33,178 nucleotides of DNA from an uncultured Bacteroidota bacterium. GTDB lineage: Bacteria > Bacteroidota > Bacteroidia > Chitinophagales > LD1. How positions within the stretch are numbered: position 1 is the stretch's first letter; every line of letters begins with the position of its first letter. The stretch spans positions 1 to 33,178 of the forward strand of contig CAISWS010000425.1 of assembly GCA_903889265.1 (NCBI GenBank). The letters run 5' to 3'. This document shows, piece by piece, positions 17,262 to 25,792 of this stretch. A program made the translations under genes and the position numbers. The notes beneath the pieces were generated by a model. The model did not search any database. It was not told the DNA's origin and saw nothing but the letters and a program-made list of their open reading frames with translations.

Positions 17262-17544
17262 GATTCTGCTGCTACCTGAGGCCAGAATTGAAATTGCAGA
17301 TACGGCCATATTTTATAAACAATTTTCAGATGAACTATCTTCGGTCCTATTGACTAAACTCTACCAAAGCCTGAGCCTGGCTGCAGAAGACCCACAATTA
17401 TTTCAGGCAGATAGAAATGGCTTTAGAAAAATTAATCTCAAAAGATTTCCATACAAGATTGTTTTTAAAATCTCCGGTGATTCAATTGTTGTGATGGCAT
17501 TGGCACATCACAAGCAAAGGCCGGGATATTGGAAAAACCGGTAA
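17251..17544 (+). CDS. ParE/RelE-family toxin
   Basis: The 97-residue basic protein follows the ParE/RelE pattern: LLPEARIEIADTAIFYKQ at the start, a central strand RKINLKRFPYKIVFKI, and the C-terminal AHHKQRPGYW that marks this superfamily. ParE members poison DNA gyrase and RelE members cut mRNA on the ribosome; the H-x-x-R-P-x-YW ending is more common in the ParE-like group, but the target cannot be decided here. The gene ends five bases from the convergent BNR-repeat gene. Confidence 0.82.
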   Translation: MAYKILLLPEARIEIADTAIFYKQFSDELSSVLLTKLYQSLSLAAEDPQLFQADRNGFRKINLKRFPYKIVFKISGDSIVVMALAHHKQRPGYWKNR

Positions 17545-17549
17545 TTTAT

Positions 17550-20500
17550 TTAATACGGCTGATTCTTTCCCAGCTTTTTCAACTCAGTATTTACTTTAGG
17601 CCTGTAGGTTTTTTTGCGCTCTTCCAGCTTTTTTCCGCCATCGTTCATATCGCGTTGTAACTTGTTAAGCCCCTCAACCTGCGAATGGGTGGGTTCGCCC
17701 TGGTAGAAATTTACGCCTGCATAGATATCGCTTATTTTATCGCGCAATTTTTGTTCATCAACAAATATTACGGTGCGGCCTTCTTTAACTGGTACCAATT
17801 CAGCACGTAATTCTTCAAGGCTATCGTAATACTCTTTAATGATGGGCGAAAGGCCGATGGCTTCTTTAATTTGCTTCTCTTCCTGTAACACAGAATCCAT
17901 TAAAGATGCAAGTTCCTCCTGCATTTTGTACGAGCGCATTACGGCATCATGGTTTTGAGCCAGTTGTTGCGAAGTAGCAGCACTTTTATCATCATGAACC
18001 AGGTCAAGCTCACCTTCGGCCGTTTTCCCATTTACCACCACTTTCACTTTATACTTCCCCTCCAATACCATAGGGCCTATGGTGGATGCAAAATCAAGCT
18101 TTGAGCCTCCCTGCGCTACATGCGGCGGTTTAAGGCGCATGTTCCAGGTTATTTTGTTGATGCCTTTGCGTTTAGTACCTGGCAGGTCAACTAAAAAATT
18201 ACCCAGGCTATCGTATATCTGCACAACCACATTGCCGCTATTTACGCGGTCTTTGAGGTAATAAAGTATGGGCGCCTCTTCAGTACTGTTGGGGCCGGTG
18301 TATCCGGCAAATGGCCAATCGCTGTTATAATGGCCAATTGAAACCGGTGTTGGACGTGAGCTTATAGTTGCTACATCCGAATTTAGTAACTGCTCATTCA
18401 TTTTTCTAAGTGGCGAAATGTCGTCAACAATTAATACACCTCTGCCGTGTGTGGCAATTACCAGATCGTTGGTGCGTGGTTCAATTACCAGGTCGCGCAC
18501 CATGGCGTAATCTGGTATATGGCCTTTCATTTGCACCCAGTTGGTGCCGCCATCAATTGTTGTATACAAGCCCATTTCGGTGCCCAGAAAAAGCAGGTCT
18601 TTACTTACAATGTCTTCTCTTATTTTGTTGGCGTAACCTTTAAATTGGTCGCTGGTAATCAGTTTCCAGCTTTTACCCATGTCGGTTGATTTGGCCAGGT
18701 AAGTTTTCATATCACCGTAGGTGTGATTATCAAACGTTACGTACACCACATTTTTATCGAACCGGGAAGGCATAATACTGGAAACCCATGTTTGTGCCGG
18801 CACACCACATAACTTGTATTTATCAGAGAAATTGGTCCATGTTTTTCCTCCATCCTGGGTTAGTTGTAAATTGCCATCATCTGTTCCAACCCAAATCATT
18901 TTTTCATCTATCGGCGATTCGGCAAGTGTAAAAATGGTGCAATGATTTTCTGCCGAAGTATTGTCGTTGGTCAAGCCACCGCTCTCTTCCTGCTTCTGTT
19001 TGGCTGGGTCGTTGGTAGTAAGGTCAGGCGATATTTTATCCCAGGTAAGGCCATTGTTTTCGCTTTTGAATAAGAACTGTGCGCCCATATAAATGCGTTT
19101 TTTGCTTACCGGGCTGCGCACTATGGGTGTGTTCCAGTTAAAGCGGAACTTGGGGTCGCCTTCACCGGCTTTGGGCTGTACGTCCTGTTCCTGTCCGGGC
19201 TTTATTTCTACTCTTGAAATATGCCCACCCTGATACTCGCTGTAAATAACATCATGGTCTTCACCATTAGGCTGTACCCAGAAACCATCACCACCACCCA
19301 CATTGCGCCAGTCGGCATTTTTAATGCCACCGGGGGCTTGTGAGGGTGCGCGCCACGAACCGTTGTCCTGTAATCCGCAATACACATAATAAGGGTCCTG
19401 GTCATCAACCTGAACATGGTATAACTGTGCCACAGGAAGGCTGTTCAAATAAATCCAGTTATTACCCCGGTCAACACTCATATAAACACCGCCATCGGTG
19501 CCAACATACATTTGCGATGTGTTTTTCGGGTTTATCCAAAGTGCGTGCATATCGCTGTGCAACCAGCCTGAGCTGTTTTGCGAACGCACCCAACTGTAAC
19601 CGCCGTCTTCGCTGTAAGAAAACTCAAACGCAGGCCTGTAGACGCGTTTTGCATCGAAAGGGTCAACTACTATGGTGCTGAAATAGAAAGGACGGGCGCA
19701 AACGTTATCATCGGCGCTTTGCTCTTTCCATGATTCACCGCCATCCGCTGAAATATACAAGCTGGTTTTTTTAGATTCAATTATAGCCACCATGTTATCC
19801 GGTGACGAAGGCGAAACAGTTATAGCTGCCCTGCCAATAGTATCGGCACTTATCCCTTTCTGAATTTTTCTCCAGGTTTTTCCTCCATCGGTTGATTTCA
19901 TTACGGAACAGGCTGGACCGCCCGAATTAAAAGCATAGGGTTTTCTTCTGAACTGCCACAAGGTGGCGTACATAATATCGGGGTTTTTCGGGTTTAGCGC
20001 AAAATCGGCGCAACCGGTCGAATCGTTGGCGAACAATATTTTCTCCCAGTTTTTACCGCCATCAGTGGTTTTGTACAAGCCACGGTCAGGTGAGTTACTC
20101 CATAGTTTGCCTGGCACTGCTACATAAACGGTATTAGGGGCGTTAGGGCTGATAATTATTTTGCTGATGTGTTCGCTGTTGGGCAGGCCCATAAATACCC
20201 AATTTTCGCCTCCATCGGTCGTTTTATAAATACCGTTGCCGATGCTTACTGTGTTACGCATATTACTTTCTCCGGTGCCTACCCAAACAACATCGGGGTT
20301 GGTCTGGTCGATAGTAACCGCTCCAATGCTCTGACAGTGTTTATCAAACAGAGGTTTAAACTCCGCACCGCCATTAGTAGTTTTCCAAACCCCACCACCG
20401 GCGGTGCCAATGTATAGTATACGCGGGTCGGCATTAACGCCATCAATGGCGGTAATTCTTCCGCCGGTTACTGCAGGGCCTATATGGCGGGCTTCAAGTT

Positions 20501-20630
20501 TGCCCAATGCGGCCGAGGTAAGTTTTACCTTAGACTCAGCGGGTGCCTTGTCTTTTGTTTTGGCCTTCTGCCCGAAAACGGTTGCGCCAACAACCAGTGC
20601 CAGCACTACAAAGAATAGTTTTTTAACCAT
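17550..20630 (-). CDS. Exported BNR/VPS10-type beta-propeller protein
   Basis: This 1026-residue protein starts with a signal peptide ending near residue 20 (VFGQ). From about residue 50 to 720 it carries roughly ten or more Asp-box repeats of the form S/T-x-D-G-G-x-x-W, e.g. KTTDGGENW (about 136-144), KSTDGGKTW, SADGGESW, SEDGGYSW, TQDGGKTW and TIDGGTNW. These build sortilin/VPS10-like propellers often labelled 'glycosyl hydrolase'. A segment near 800-830 (VVQIYDSLGNFLVDLPG, INKITWNMRLKPP) resembles a FlgD-type Ig domain. The last 150 residues are charged and helical. No enzymatic residues can be named, so hydrolase activity is unproven. It is secreted or surface-located; the next gene upstream encodes a LolA-like protein. 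Confidence 0.85.
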   Translation of the reverse strand: MVKKLFFVVLALVVGATVFGQKAKTKDKAPAESKVKLTSAALGKLEARHIGPAVTGGRITAIDGVNADPRILYIGTAGGGVWKTTNGGAEFKPLFDKHCQSIGAVTIDQTNPDVVWVGTGESNMRNTVSIGNGIYKTTDGGENWVFMGLPNSEHISKIIISPNAPNTVYVAVPGKLWSNSPDRGLYKTTDGGKNWEKILFANDSTGCADFALNPKNPDIMYATLWQFRRKPYAFNSGGPACSVMKSTDGGKTWRKIQKGISADTIGRAAITVSPSSPDNMVAIIESKKTSLYISADGGESWKEQSADDNVCARPFYFSTIVVDPFDAKRVYRPAFEFSYSEDGGYSWVRSQNSSGWLHSDMHALWINPKNTSQMYVGTDGGVYMSVDRGNNWIYLNSLPVAQLYHVQVDDQDPYYVYCGLQDNGSWRAPSQAPGGIKNADWRNVGGGDGFWVQPNGEDHDVIYSEYQGGHISRVEIKPGQEQDVQPKAGEGDPKFRFNWNTPIVRSPVSKKRIYMGAQFLFKSENNGLTWDKISPDLTTNDPAKQKQEESGGLTNDNTSAENHCTIFTLAESPIDEKMIWVGTDDGNLQLTQDGGKTWTNFSDKYKLCGVPAQTWVSSIMPSRFDKNVVYVTFDNHTYGDMKTYLAKSTDMGKSWKLITSDQFKGYANKIREDIVSKDLLFLGTEMGLYTTIDGGTNWVQMKGHIPDYAMVRDLVIEPRTNDLVIATHGRGVLIVDDISPLRKMNEQLLNSDVATISSRPTPVSIGHYNSDWPFAGYTGPNSTEEAPILYYLKDRVNSGNVVVQIYDSLGNFLVDLPGTKRKGINKITWNMRLKPPHVAQGGSKLDFASTIGPMVLEGKYKVKVVVNGKTAEGELDLVHDDKSAATSQQLAQNHDAVMRSYKMQEELASLMDSVLQEEKQIKEAIGLSPIIKEYYDSLEELRAELVPVKEGRTVIFVDEQKLRDKISDIYAGVNFYQGEPTHSQVEGLNKLQRDMNDGGKKLEERKKTYRPKVNTELKKLGKNQPY

Positions 20631-20682
20631 GGTAATATATTTGATAATGTGTTTGAGTTATTGTTTTAATACCGTAACAGGC

Positions 20683-21417
20683 TTATTTGCTCTTAGGTTT
20701 GTCAAAAACTGTGGCATCTACCGGTAGATTAACTTCTACTTTCGAGAAGTTAATGGGGCCTCCCTGTTCGTTGCCATTTTCATCCACTGATTGTACGGAG
20801 TATGGCACGGTGATGCCAAATTCAGTTTTTTTAAAGTCGGAGAACGTGATGTAGCCTTTCTCTTCTTTATCCTTTAGCTTAACACGGCGGATTTCTTTCA
20901 ATATGTAGTAAGTCTCAGCGTCTATATAGTAATATACCATGTCGCCATCTTTAGTAGTAAGTCTTATTTTAAGCACATCCGTGCCGTCCATATCATCGGT
21001 GCCCAGGTATTCAACGGTGTATCCTTTCTCTTTGTAATTAAGCAGCAGCCCCTGCGGGTCCGAAGAAAGTTTTTCAGAGCGGATGTCGTTGGGTGACATG
21101 GGGTCGGCATCTCTTTTACCACTGAAGGGATTATAAGTCCAGCCGCTATCGGCTCGGGTGGCCCTTTTGCTGGTCATGCCTTGCCAGCTGAATTCTGTTA
21201 ATGCGCCCTTAAAAGGTTTTATTACCTGAGTTTCAGCCACCGGTGCAAGCATACCCGGTCCCAGTAACATATTGCCGGTATACCTGATGGCATTAACCCG
21301 CGCCCATTTTTCTTTGCCACCAATGGCATCAAAATGTTTGTTGATAATATCGTCGGCTGTTTGTGCAAATAAGCGGCCACCGGCCACCAGCAGTAATACA
21401 AATAAGGTGCTGCGCAT
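20683..21417 (-). CDS. Exported LolA/LolB-like protein
   Basis: The 244-residue product has a signal peptide (ending about residue 19, RLFAQ) and the pattern of Bacteroidota 'outer membrane lipoprotein-sorting' proteins: IINKHFDAIGGKEKW at the N terminus, then alternating strands such as MVYYYIDAETYYILKEIRRV and GYITFSDFKKTEFGITVPYSV. The fold would be an open half-barrel that can hold a lipid or hydrophobic ligand. Such proteins are often encoded near outer-membrane or proteolytic genes. It lies 52 bases upstream of the BNR-repeat gene on the same strand, probably co-transcribed. The ligand is unknown. Confidence 0.78.
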   Translation of the reverse strand: MRSTLFVLLLVAGGRLFAQTADDIINKHFDAIGGKEKWARVNAIRYTGNMLLGPGMLAPVAETQVIKPFKGALTEFSWQGMTSKRATRADSGWTYNPFSGKRDADPMSPNDIRSEKLSSDPQGLLLNYKEKGYTVEYLGTDDMDGTDVLKIRLTTKDGDMVYYYIDAETYYILKEIRRVKLKDKEEKGYITFSDFKKTEFGITVPYSVQSVDENGNEQGGPINFSKVEVNLPVDATVFDKPKSK

Positions 21418-21520
21418 AATGCTGTTTGTTTAAAAGGCAAATTACAAATCTTTTACAATAGTTTTTTACGGGCAATTTTAAACCTTGTATCAGTCAGATT
21501 AGATAACTTTCGGATTCTGG

Positions 21521-21550
21521 TTGCGTAAGCTGGTACGTAGCTTTAATTTG
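21521..21550 (+). promoter_or_regulatory. Candidate promoter of the VanZ-like gene
   Basis: TTG (21521-21523) is followed after 20 bases by TAATTTG (21544-21550), one base short of TAnnTTTG. The box ends eight bases before the ATG. Confidence 0.35.
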
Positions 21551-21558
21551 TAACAGAG

Positions 21559-22443
21559 ATGGAAACACCGGATGTTTTTTTACAACGCATGATAAACTGG
21601 CTCGAGGCCCGGCGCATTATTAACCTGTTGCTGGTTTTTGGCTATTTCACTTTTATTTTTTTGATGCATGTGCCCTGTGCAAAGTTGTCGGTTTTTGTAC
21701 AGAACAAATTGTCGCTTCCGGTTTACAACAATGTGGTAATTGGTATTTCTTTTTTTATCCTCGTAATGTATCTTCTTTTCATGTTCAGGCAATTAAAAAC
21801 CTATTCCGAAAACCGGTTACATAAGCTTGTTTTCTTGCTGCTGTGTTTGTCGTTTATCATTCTGCATTTCAATATTATGTTTGAAATGAACATTGAAATT
21901 ATTCACGTTTTTCAATATTCCATATTGGCATTCCTTCTTTTTCCTTTAACCCGGCGTTTTGGTGCTGCGGTTTGTTTTGCTATACCTTTTATGTTGGTGG
22001 ACGAATGGAACCAATACATTAACCTGTATCCCGGGTTTGTGCAGTATTTTGAGTTTAACGATGTAATACTGGATATTAATGGCTGCGGGCTGGCTATGAT
22101 TTCGCTATACCTTGCCGGAGTAAGGGGCGAAGAAAATATGAAGCCGTTATGGAAAAGGCCGGAATTTATTTTGCTGTTTGTTGGTGCGATTGCAACCGCC
22201 ATGGCATTGCAGACCTGCTTTATTTCGTTATACGCGGCAGATAAATGTAATAATACCTGGCTGGTTTTGAATATAGTGCCAGAAGCGCCTGCCTTCTGGC
22301 GTAAGTTTCCGGGGAGGGATGTGGTATATCATATTATGCAGCCGCTGGAAGCAATTATAAGTATAGGAGTATTGGCTACCTTTTATTTTGGTTTGGATTC
22401 TTTCAGAGTGAACTTTTCAGAAAAAGCCTCCAAAATTCAGTGA
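21559..22443 (+). CDS. VanZ-like integral membrane protein
   Basis: The 294-residue protein has about six to seven hydrophobic segments, for instance at 21-37, 58-76, 91-107, 116-132 and 200-218. The middle part carries a VanZ-like signature: EIIHVFQYSILAFLL, then DEWNQYINLYPGF and FNDVILDINGCGLAM. VanZ gives low-level teicoplanin resistance in enterococci, but most VanZ-like proteins have no known role, so resistance should not be assumed. Its last 27 bases overlap the end of the convergent outer-membrane protein gene. Confidence 0.7.
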   Translation: METPDVFLQRMINWLEARRIINLLLVFGYFTFIFLMHVPCAKLSVFVQNKLSLPVYNNVVIGISFFILVMYLLFMFRQLKTYSENRLHKLVFLLLCLSFIILHFNIMFEMNIEIIHVFQYSILAFLLFPLTRRFGAAVCFAIPFMLVDEWNQYINLYPGFVQYFEFNDVILDINGCGLAMISLYLAGVRGEENMKPLWKRPEFILLFVGAIATAMALQTCFISLYAADKCNNTWLVLNIVPEAPAFWRKFPGRDVVYHIMQPLEAIISIGVLATFYFGLDSFRVNFSEKASKIQ

Positions 22444-23199
22444 TAAATTAAGTTCAGGACGAAAATTACCATAATAGCGGGCCTCATTTACATATATCTG
22501 ACCTGTGGAATAGCTTACCGATTGAATATCTAGCCGCTGTTCCCAAAACCGGCGAAAACCAGCTCCCATAGAAAACTCAACTATTAAAGGGTCAAACATC
22601 CATTGCCAACCAAGATTAAGTGTAAAATCAACAGCATTGCGGTGTTCCATCATGTAGGTATTTGGAAGATATGAAGGGCCTCCGGTGTTTAAGTTGGAGT
22701 TAAACTCGTCCACCTCGTTCGCCTTAAAATTGTAACGCTTGAACTCTATCATTGGGCTAAGCCAAAAACTCCCCAATGCCTCCTTTTTAACGTAAAATTT
22801 AGGCTGGAAGGACAAATAATAACCTACCAATGCTTTTCGTTCATTGTAAGTGTAATACGGACTGTAATTGGGTTCATCGACAAAAATGATATTTATTACA
22901 TCCGCTACAAAATCGCGGGTGGTAAGACCAACTCCGCCCTGTACGCTTAGCCATGGGAATATTTTACGTTCGTAATAAAAAGGGATAACACCGCTTACCC
23001 AAGTCGTTAATCCAATTTTAACAATGTTATTAGCTTTTTCAGCCTTGGATAATTTTGTCCGGCTTGCGTCTCTTGAAAAAACAATTACTTCCGTGGACCC
23101 TTGTTCATGCCTTGTAGTGTCTACCCTGATTGTTTGGGCTTTAATGTCACCAGCAAAAAACATAATTGCCATTGCAGTAAAAATTACAATAAATTTCAT
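22417..23199 (-). CDS. Outer-membrane beta-barrel candidate
   Basis: The 260-residue product has a signal peptide (MKFIVIFTAMAIMFFAGDIKAQ). The mature part has many alternating strands with aromatic ends (YLSFQPKFYVKKE, WLSPMIEFKRYNF, VDFTLNLGWQWMF, VEFSMGAGFRRFW) and a terminal LNLSLNFGGFF. A C-terminal Phe is the usual recognition signal for the BAM machinery. I do not recognise a specific family. The start at 23199 is used; an ATG two codons upstream (23205) is equally possible. The gene is divergent from the next exported protein across a 57-base gap. Confidence 0.68.
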   Translation of the reverse strand: MKFIVIFTAMAIMFFAGDIKAQTIRVDTTRHEQGSTEVIVFSRDASRTKLSKAEKANNIVKIGLTTWVSGVIPFYYERKIFPWLSVQGGVGLTTRDFVADVINIIFVDEPNYSPYYTYNERKALVGYYLSFQPKFYVKKEALGSFWLSPMIEFKRYNFKANEVDEFNSNLNTGGPSYLPNTYMMEHRNAVDFTLNLGWQWMFDPLIVEFSMGAGFRRFWEQRLDIQSVSYSTGQIYVNEARYYGNFRPELNLSLNFGGFF

Positions 23200-23205
23200 T
23201 TGCAC

Positions 23206-23234
23206 TTTTGTTTTAACAAATGTATATTATATTG
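23206..23234 (+). promoter_or_regulatory. Candidate promoter of the exported protein at 23257
   Basis: TTTTG (23206-23210) is followed by a 17-base spacer and TATATTG (23228-23234), close to the Bacteroidota pattern. The leader would be about 15-20 bases. Confidence 0.35.
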
Positions 23235-23256
23235 TGCCGATATAAAACAAAACCCA

Positions 23257-24870
23257 ATGAAAAAAAGACAATTACACCCAGTCTGGTTTTTGACCATACT
23301 AATTTCTTTCAGTGCCTATCAATTAGGTTTGGCCCAGACAATTAAATTTGAAATGGGGCCTGAATACAAGGTAGAGAAGAGAACGGAAGTGGCAGAAAGG
23401 TTTATTCATGGCGATAAATCTTCCTCCTACCTATTATGGGCAAATTACAATTTGGGGTCAATGTGGGCTCACGCTTATAGCTTTGGGGCAGCTAAAATAA
23501 AGGCAACCGCATCACTGCAGAAATTTGATGCAAAGATGAACCAAACCTTCGATAAGGAGTTCGTTACTAATGAAAAGGATTTGAACTTCGAAGATGTTAT
23601 ATGGGCTTCGGGTAAGTTTATCATGTTTACGAGCAAATATGATAAAGCCACCAACACTAATACGGCTTACGCCAATTTTGTGGATGCGGATGCAAAAATA
23701 GATGCCAAATCAATAACGGTAATGAAGCTAACGAGTGATAACAAGAAATTTCCAGGCAGCTTCGATTTTTGCGTATCTGATGATTCTACAAAGTTTTTAG
23801 TTTATGCTCAGGCTCAAACTGAAAAAGAGGATAACCCAAAATTTGTATTCGATGTTTATTCAACAGATATGGTAAAACTGTGGGAGAAAATCGTAACTCT
23901 TCCATACAAAGAAAGAATGGTAAAAATTTATGATTACTCTGTTTCAAACAATGGAGACGTATTCATCTTGCTAAAAAAATACGACCAGGACAAAAAGGGA
24001 TGGGGTAAAAATGAAAAGAAGACCGATCAGGGAGTAGTTGCTAATTACAATTATGAAGTATTGGTGTATACAAACGGGGGTAAAGATTATAAAGAATATA
24101 CACTTGATTTGAATGGCAAGTTCGTGGTAGACCCGGCCTTTAAAATAGACCCCAAGGGCAATCTTGCTGTAGCTGGGTTTTACACTGATATTTTAGGGGG
24201 AGCCGAAAAGGGCATTTTTTATATGACTATAGATGCTGAATCGAAACAGGTAAAGACTTCGAACATGAAGGAGTTTACTAAAGAAATGATTGATGCTATT
24301 GGGAAAAATCACAATTTCACTAAGACCAAGGGTAAAGACCAAGGATTGAAATTTTTTGTGTTTAATAAATTTATTTTACGTAATGACGGCGGGGCCGTTC
24401 TACTGGCGGAGAATCAATATGTCAACGAGTATACAGTAACAGATGAGCATGGAATGACCAGAACAGAGTATACCTATTACTACAACGATATTATAGCAAT
24501 AAATGTTAACCCTAAAGGTGAAATTGAGTGGTTTAGCAGAGTACCTAAAAGGCAATTTGCACGGGAACGATTACCTTACCTTTCTTATTCACCAATGGTA
24601 GTAGGAGATAAAATTTACCTGATTTATAACGACAATAAGAATAATACGGAAGATGAGGCTAAGCCGAAATATTTTAACTATAAAGATGGGGTGGCGGTGA
24701 TAACTACTATTGATGCTAATGGCAAAATAACTAAGAAGAACCTATTTGGGTTAAAGGATAATGAAACTATTTTATATCCCAGAAACAGTTCGCAAACATC
24801 TTCTAATAAGATGTCGGTTTTCATGGCAAAAGGGAAAAATTACAGGATAGGTTACCTGACGGTAGAGTAG
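23257..24870 (+). CDS. Large exported protein of unknown function
   Basis: The 537-residue product has a signal peptide (to about residue 27, QLGLAQ). I do not recognise the family. The mature part shows recurring blocks of strand-turn-strand such as KFVFDVYSTDMVKLWEK, NYEVLVYTNGGKDYKEY, AFKIDPKGNLAVAGFY, DIIAINVNPKGEIEWFSR and GDKIYLIYNDNKNN, which suggest a beta-propeller. It is rich in Lys, Asp and Asn with no obvious catalytic motif. ATG 23257 is chosen because it begins with the signal peptide; the open frame extends further upstream through the neighbouring gene but reads as non-protein. A strong terminator follows at 24891-24931. Confidence 0.75.
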   Translation: MKKRQLHPVWFLTILISFSAYQLGLAQTIKFEMGPEYKVEKRTEVAERFIHGDKSSSYLLWANYNLGSMWAHAYSFGAAKIKATASLQKFDAKMNQTFDKEFVTNEKDLNFEDVIWASGKFIMFTSKYDKATNTNTAYANFVDADAKIDAKSITVMKLTSDNKKFPGSFDFCVSDDSTKFLVYAQAQTEKEDNPKFVFDVYSTDMVKLWEKIVTLPYKERMVKIYDYSVSNNGDVFILLKKYDQDKKGWGKNEKKTDQGVVANYNYEVLVYTNGGKDYKEYTLDLNGKFVVDPAFKIDPKGNLAVAGFYTDILGGAEKGIFYMTIDAESKQVKTSNMKEFTKEMIDAIGKNHNFTKTKGKDQGLKFFVFNKFILRNDGGAVLLAENQYVNEYTVTDEHGMTRTEYTYYYNDIIAINVNPKGEIEWFSRVPKRQFARERLPYLSYSPMVVGDKIYLIYNDNKNNTEDEAKPKYFNYKDGVAVITTIDANGKITKKNLFGLKDNETILYPRNSSQTSSNKMSVFMAKGKNYRIGYLTVE

Positions 24871-24890
24871 TCAAGTTGAGTTGAATGTAT

Positions 24891-24931
24891 AAATAAAGAA
24901 GCTGAATAAAATCTATTCGGCTTCTTTATTT
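24891..24931. terminator. Strong bidirectional terminator hairpin
   Basis: AAATAAAGAAGCTGAATA (24891-24908) pairs along all 18 positions, with one G-U pair, with 24914-24931 around a five-base loop. It has a run of A on one side and T on the other, so it would act in both directions. It stands 20 bases after the stop of the exported-protein gene. Confidence 0.75.
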
Positions 24932-25001
24932 ATATAGTATGAAATTTATTTTATACCTGCTATCGCTCCGACATCTATTATTTTATCATGTTTCAAGAAA
25001 G

Positions 25002-25018
25002 TCCTTGAAAACCAAGGA
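25002..25018. repeat. Short perfect hairpin
   Basis: TCCTTG (25002-25007) and CAAGGA (25013-25018) pair around AAAAC. It sits downstream of the leftward exported-protein gene and may be a weak terminator for it. Confidence 0.3.
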
Positions 25019-25067
25019 GCGCAATTTGATGATTTAATCCGGCTCATGTCATTAGCAATATTGAAGT

Positions 25068-25589
25068 TCATCTTTCAAGGCCAAACGCAAAAGCCTCATT
25101 TGTACTGGTTATCAGAAAGAAATATTCCCCGGTATTCGCAGCTATAGGTAGTGTCAATAAATAAAGACCAGAACCTACTTTCGCAAAATTTATTTCTGTA
25201 CCTGCTTGCTTCGCAGTACCATGTGCCCCTGATTTTGAATCTACATATTCTCGTTGGCCTTTTACCTCACAATAGTTAAGCATGCACTCTGCACCAGGAT
25301 TTGCGTTTTCCGGGTTAAAATGAATCAAGAATTGCGGGTTGGTCATTTTGGAGATTCTGACATTTGAAGAAACACCCGGTATAACCATCACACTTTCGTT
25401 TCCCCATATCCCAACATGCCTTCTATCGGTTGTCATTTTAGGTGTTTCAAGCTCTGTAGTGGAATTCTTATCCTTGTCATATAGATATACGACATTATCT
25501 TTTTGTGGTTTCGGATATTTTTTATCCTGGGCGGATGCAGAGGAAAATACCATAAGGCATATCGCCGATAAGAAGAGTGTTTTTTTCAT
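25068..25589 (-). CDS. Exported protein of unknown function
   Basis: The 173-residue product begins with a signal peptide (MKKTLFLSAICLMVFSSASAQ, cleavage near residue 21). The mature part is mainly beta-strands with two cysteines (C at about 102 and 107, ECMLNYCEVKGQ) that could form a disulfide, and ends GEYFFLITSTNEAFAFGLER. I do not recognise the family. The gene is single, with its own likely promoter at 25609-25637. Confidence 0.7.
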   Translation of the reverse strand: MKKTLFLSAICLMVFSSASAQDKKYPKPQKDNVVYLYDKDKNSTTELETPKMTTDRRHVGIWGNESVMVIPGVSSNVRISKMTNPQFLIHFNPENANPGAECMLNYCEVKGQREYVDSKSGAHGTAKQAGTEINFAKVGSGLYLLTLPIAANTGEYFFLITSTNEAFAFGLER

Positions 25590-25608
25590 AATATTCTTTT
25601 AGTTTAAA

Positions 25609-25637
25609 CGAAAATAAAAATAAATATCAAGAAACAA
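25609..25637 (-). promoter_or_regulatory. Promoter of the exported protein at 25068-25589
   Basis: On the minus strand TTG (25637-25635) is followed by 18 bases and TATTTTCG (25616-25609), a one-base variant of TAnnTTTG. Confidence 0.45.
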
Positions 25638-25792
25638 GAGCTTCGTAAGTCTTAGCTAAGAGGATATTAGAGGCTGTTTGAGGTTTGCAAAGGGAAAGAG
25701 AATGATAAATCGTTAGCTCCTAAGCATGTCAGAGTTAACTACAGGCCAAACAAGGCTGCGTAAGGCATTCTTTACCTGATATAAAGCCCTCT

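Noticed and set aside
21559-22443. A glycopeptide-resistance gene (vanZ)
   Set aside because: Only the general VanZ-like pattern is present and no other van gene is nearby, so a resistance role is not supported.
25590-25792. A tRNA or small RNA in the gap before the acyl-CoA dehydrogenase
   Set aside because: No cloverleaf or TTC-loop sequence could be found; only the promoter of the exported-protein gene is supported.
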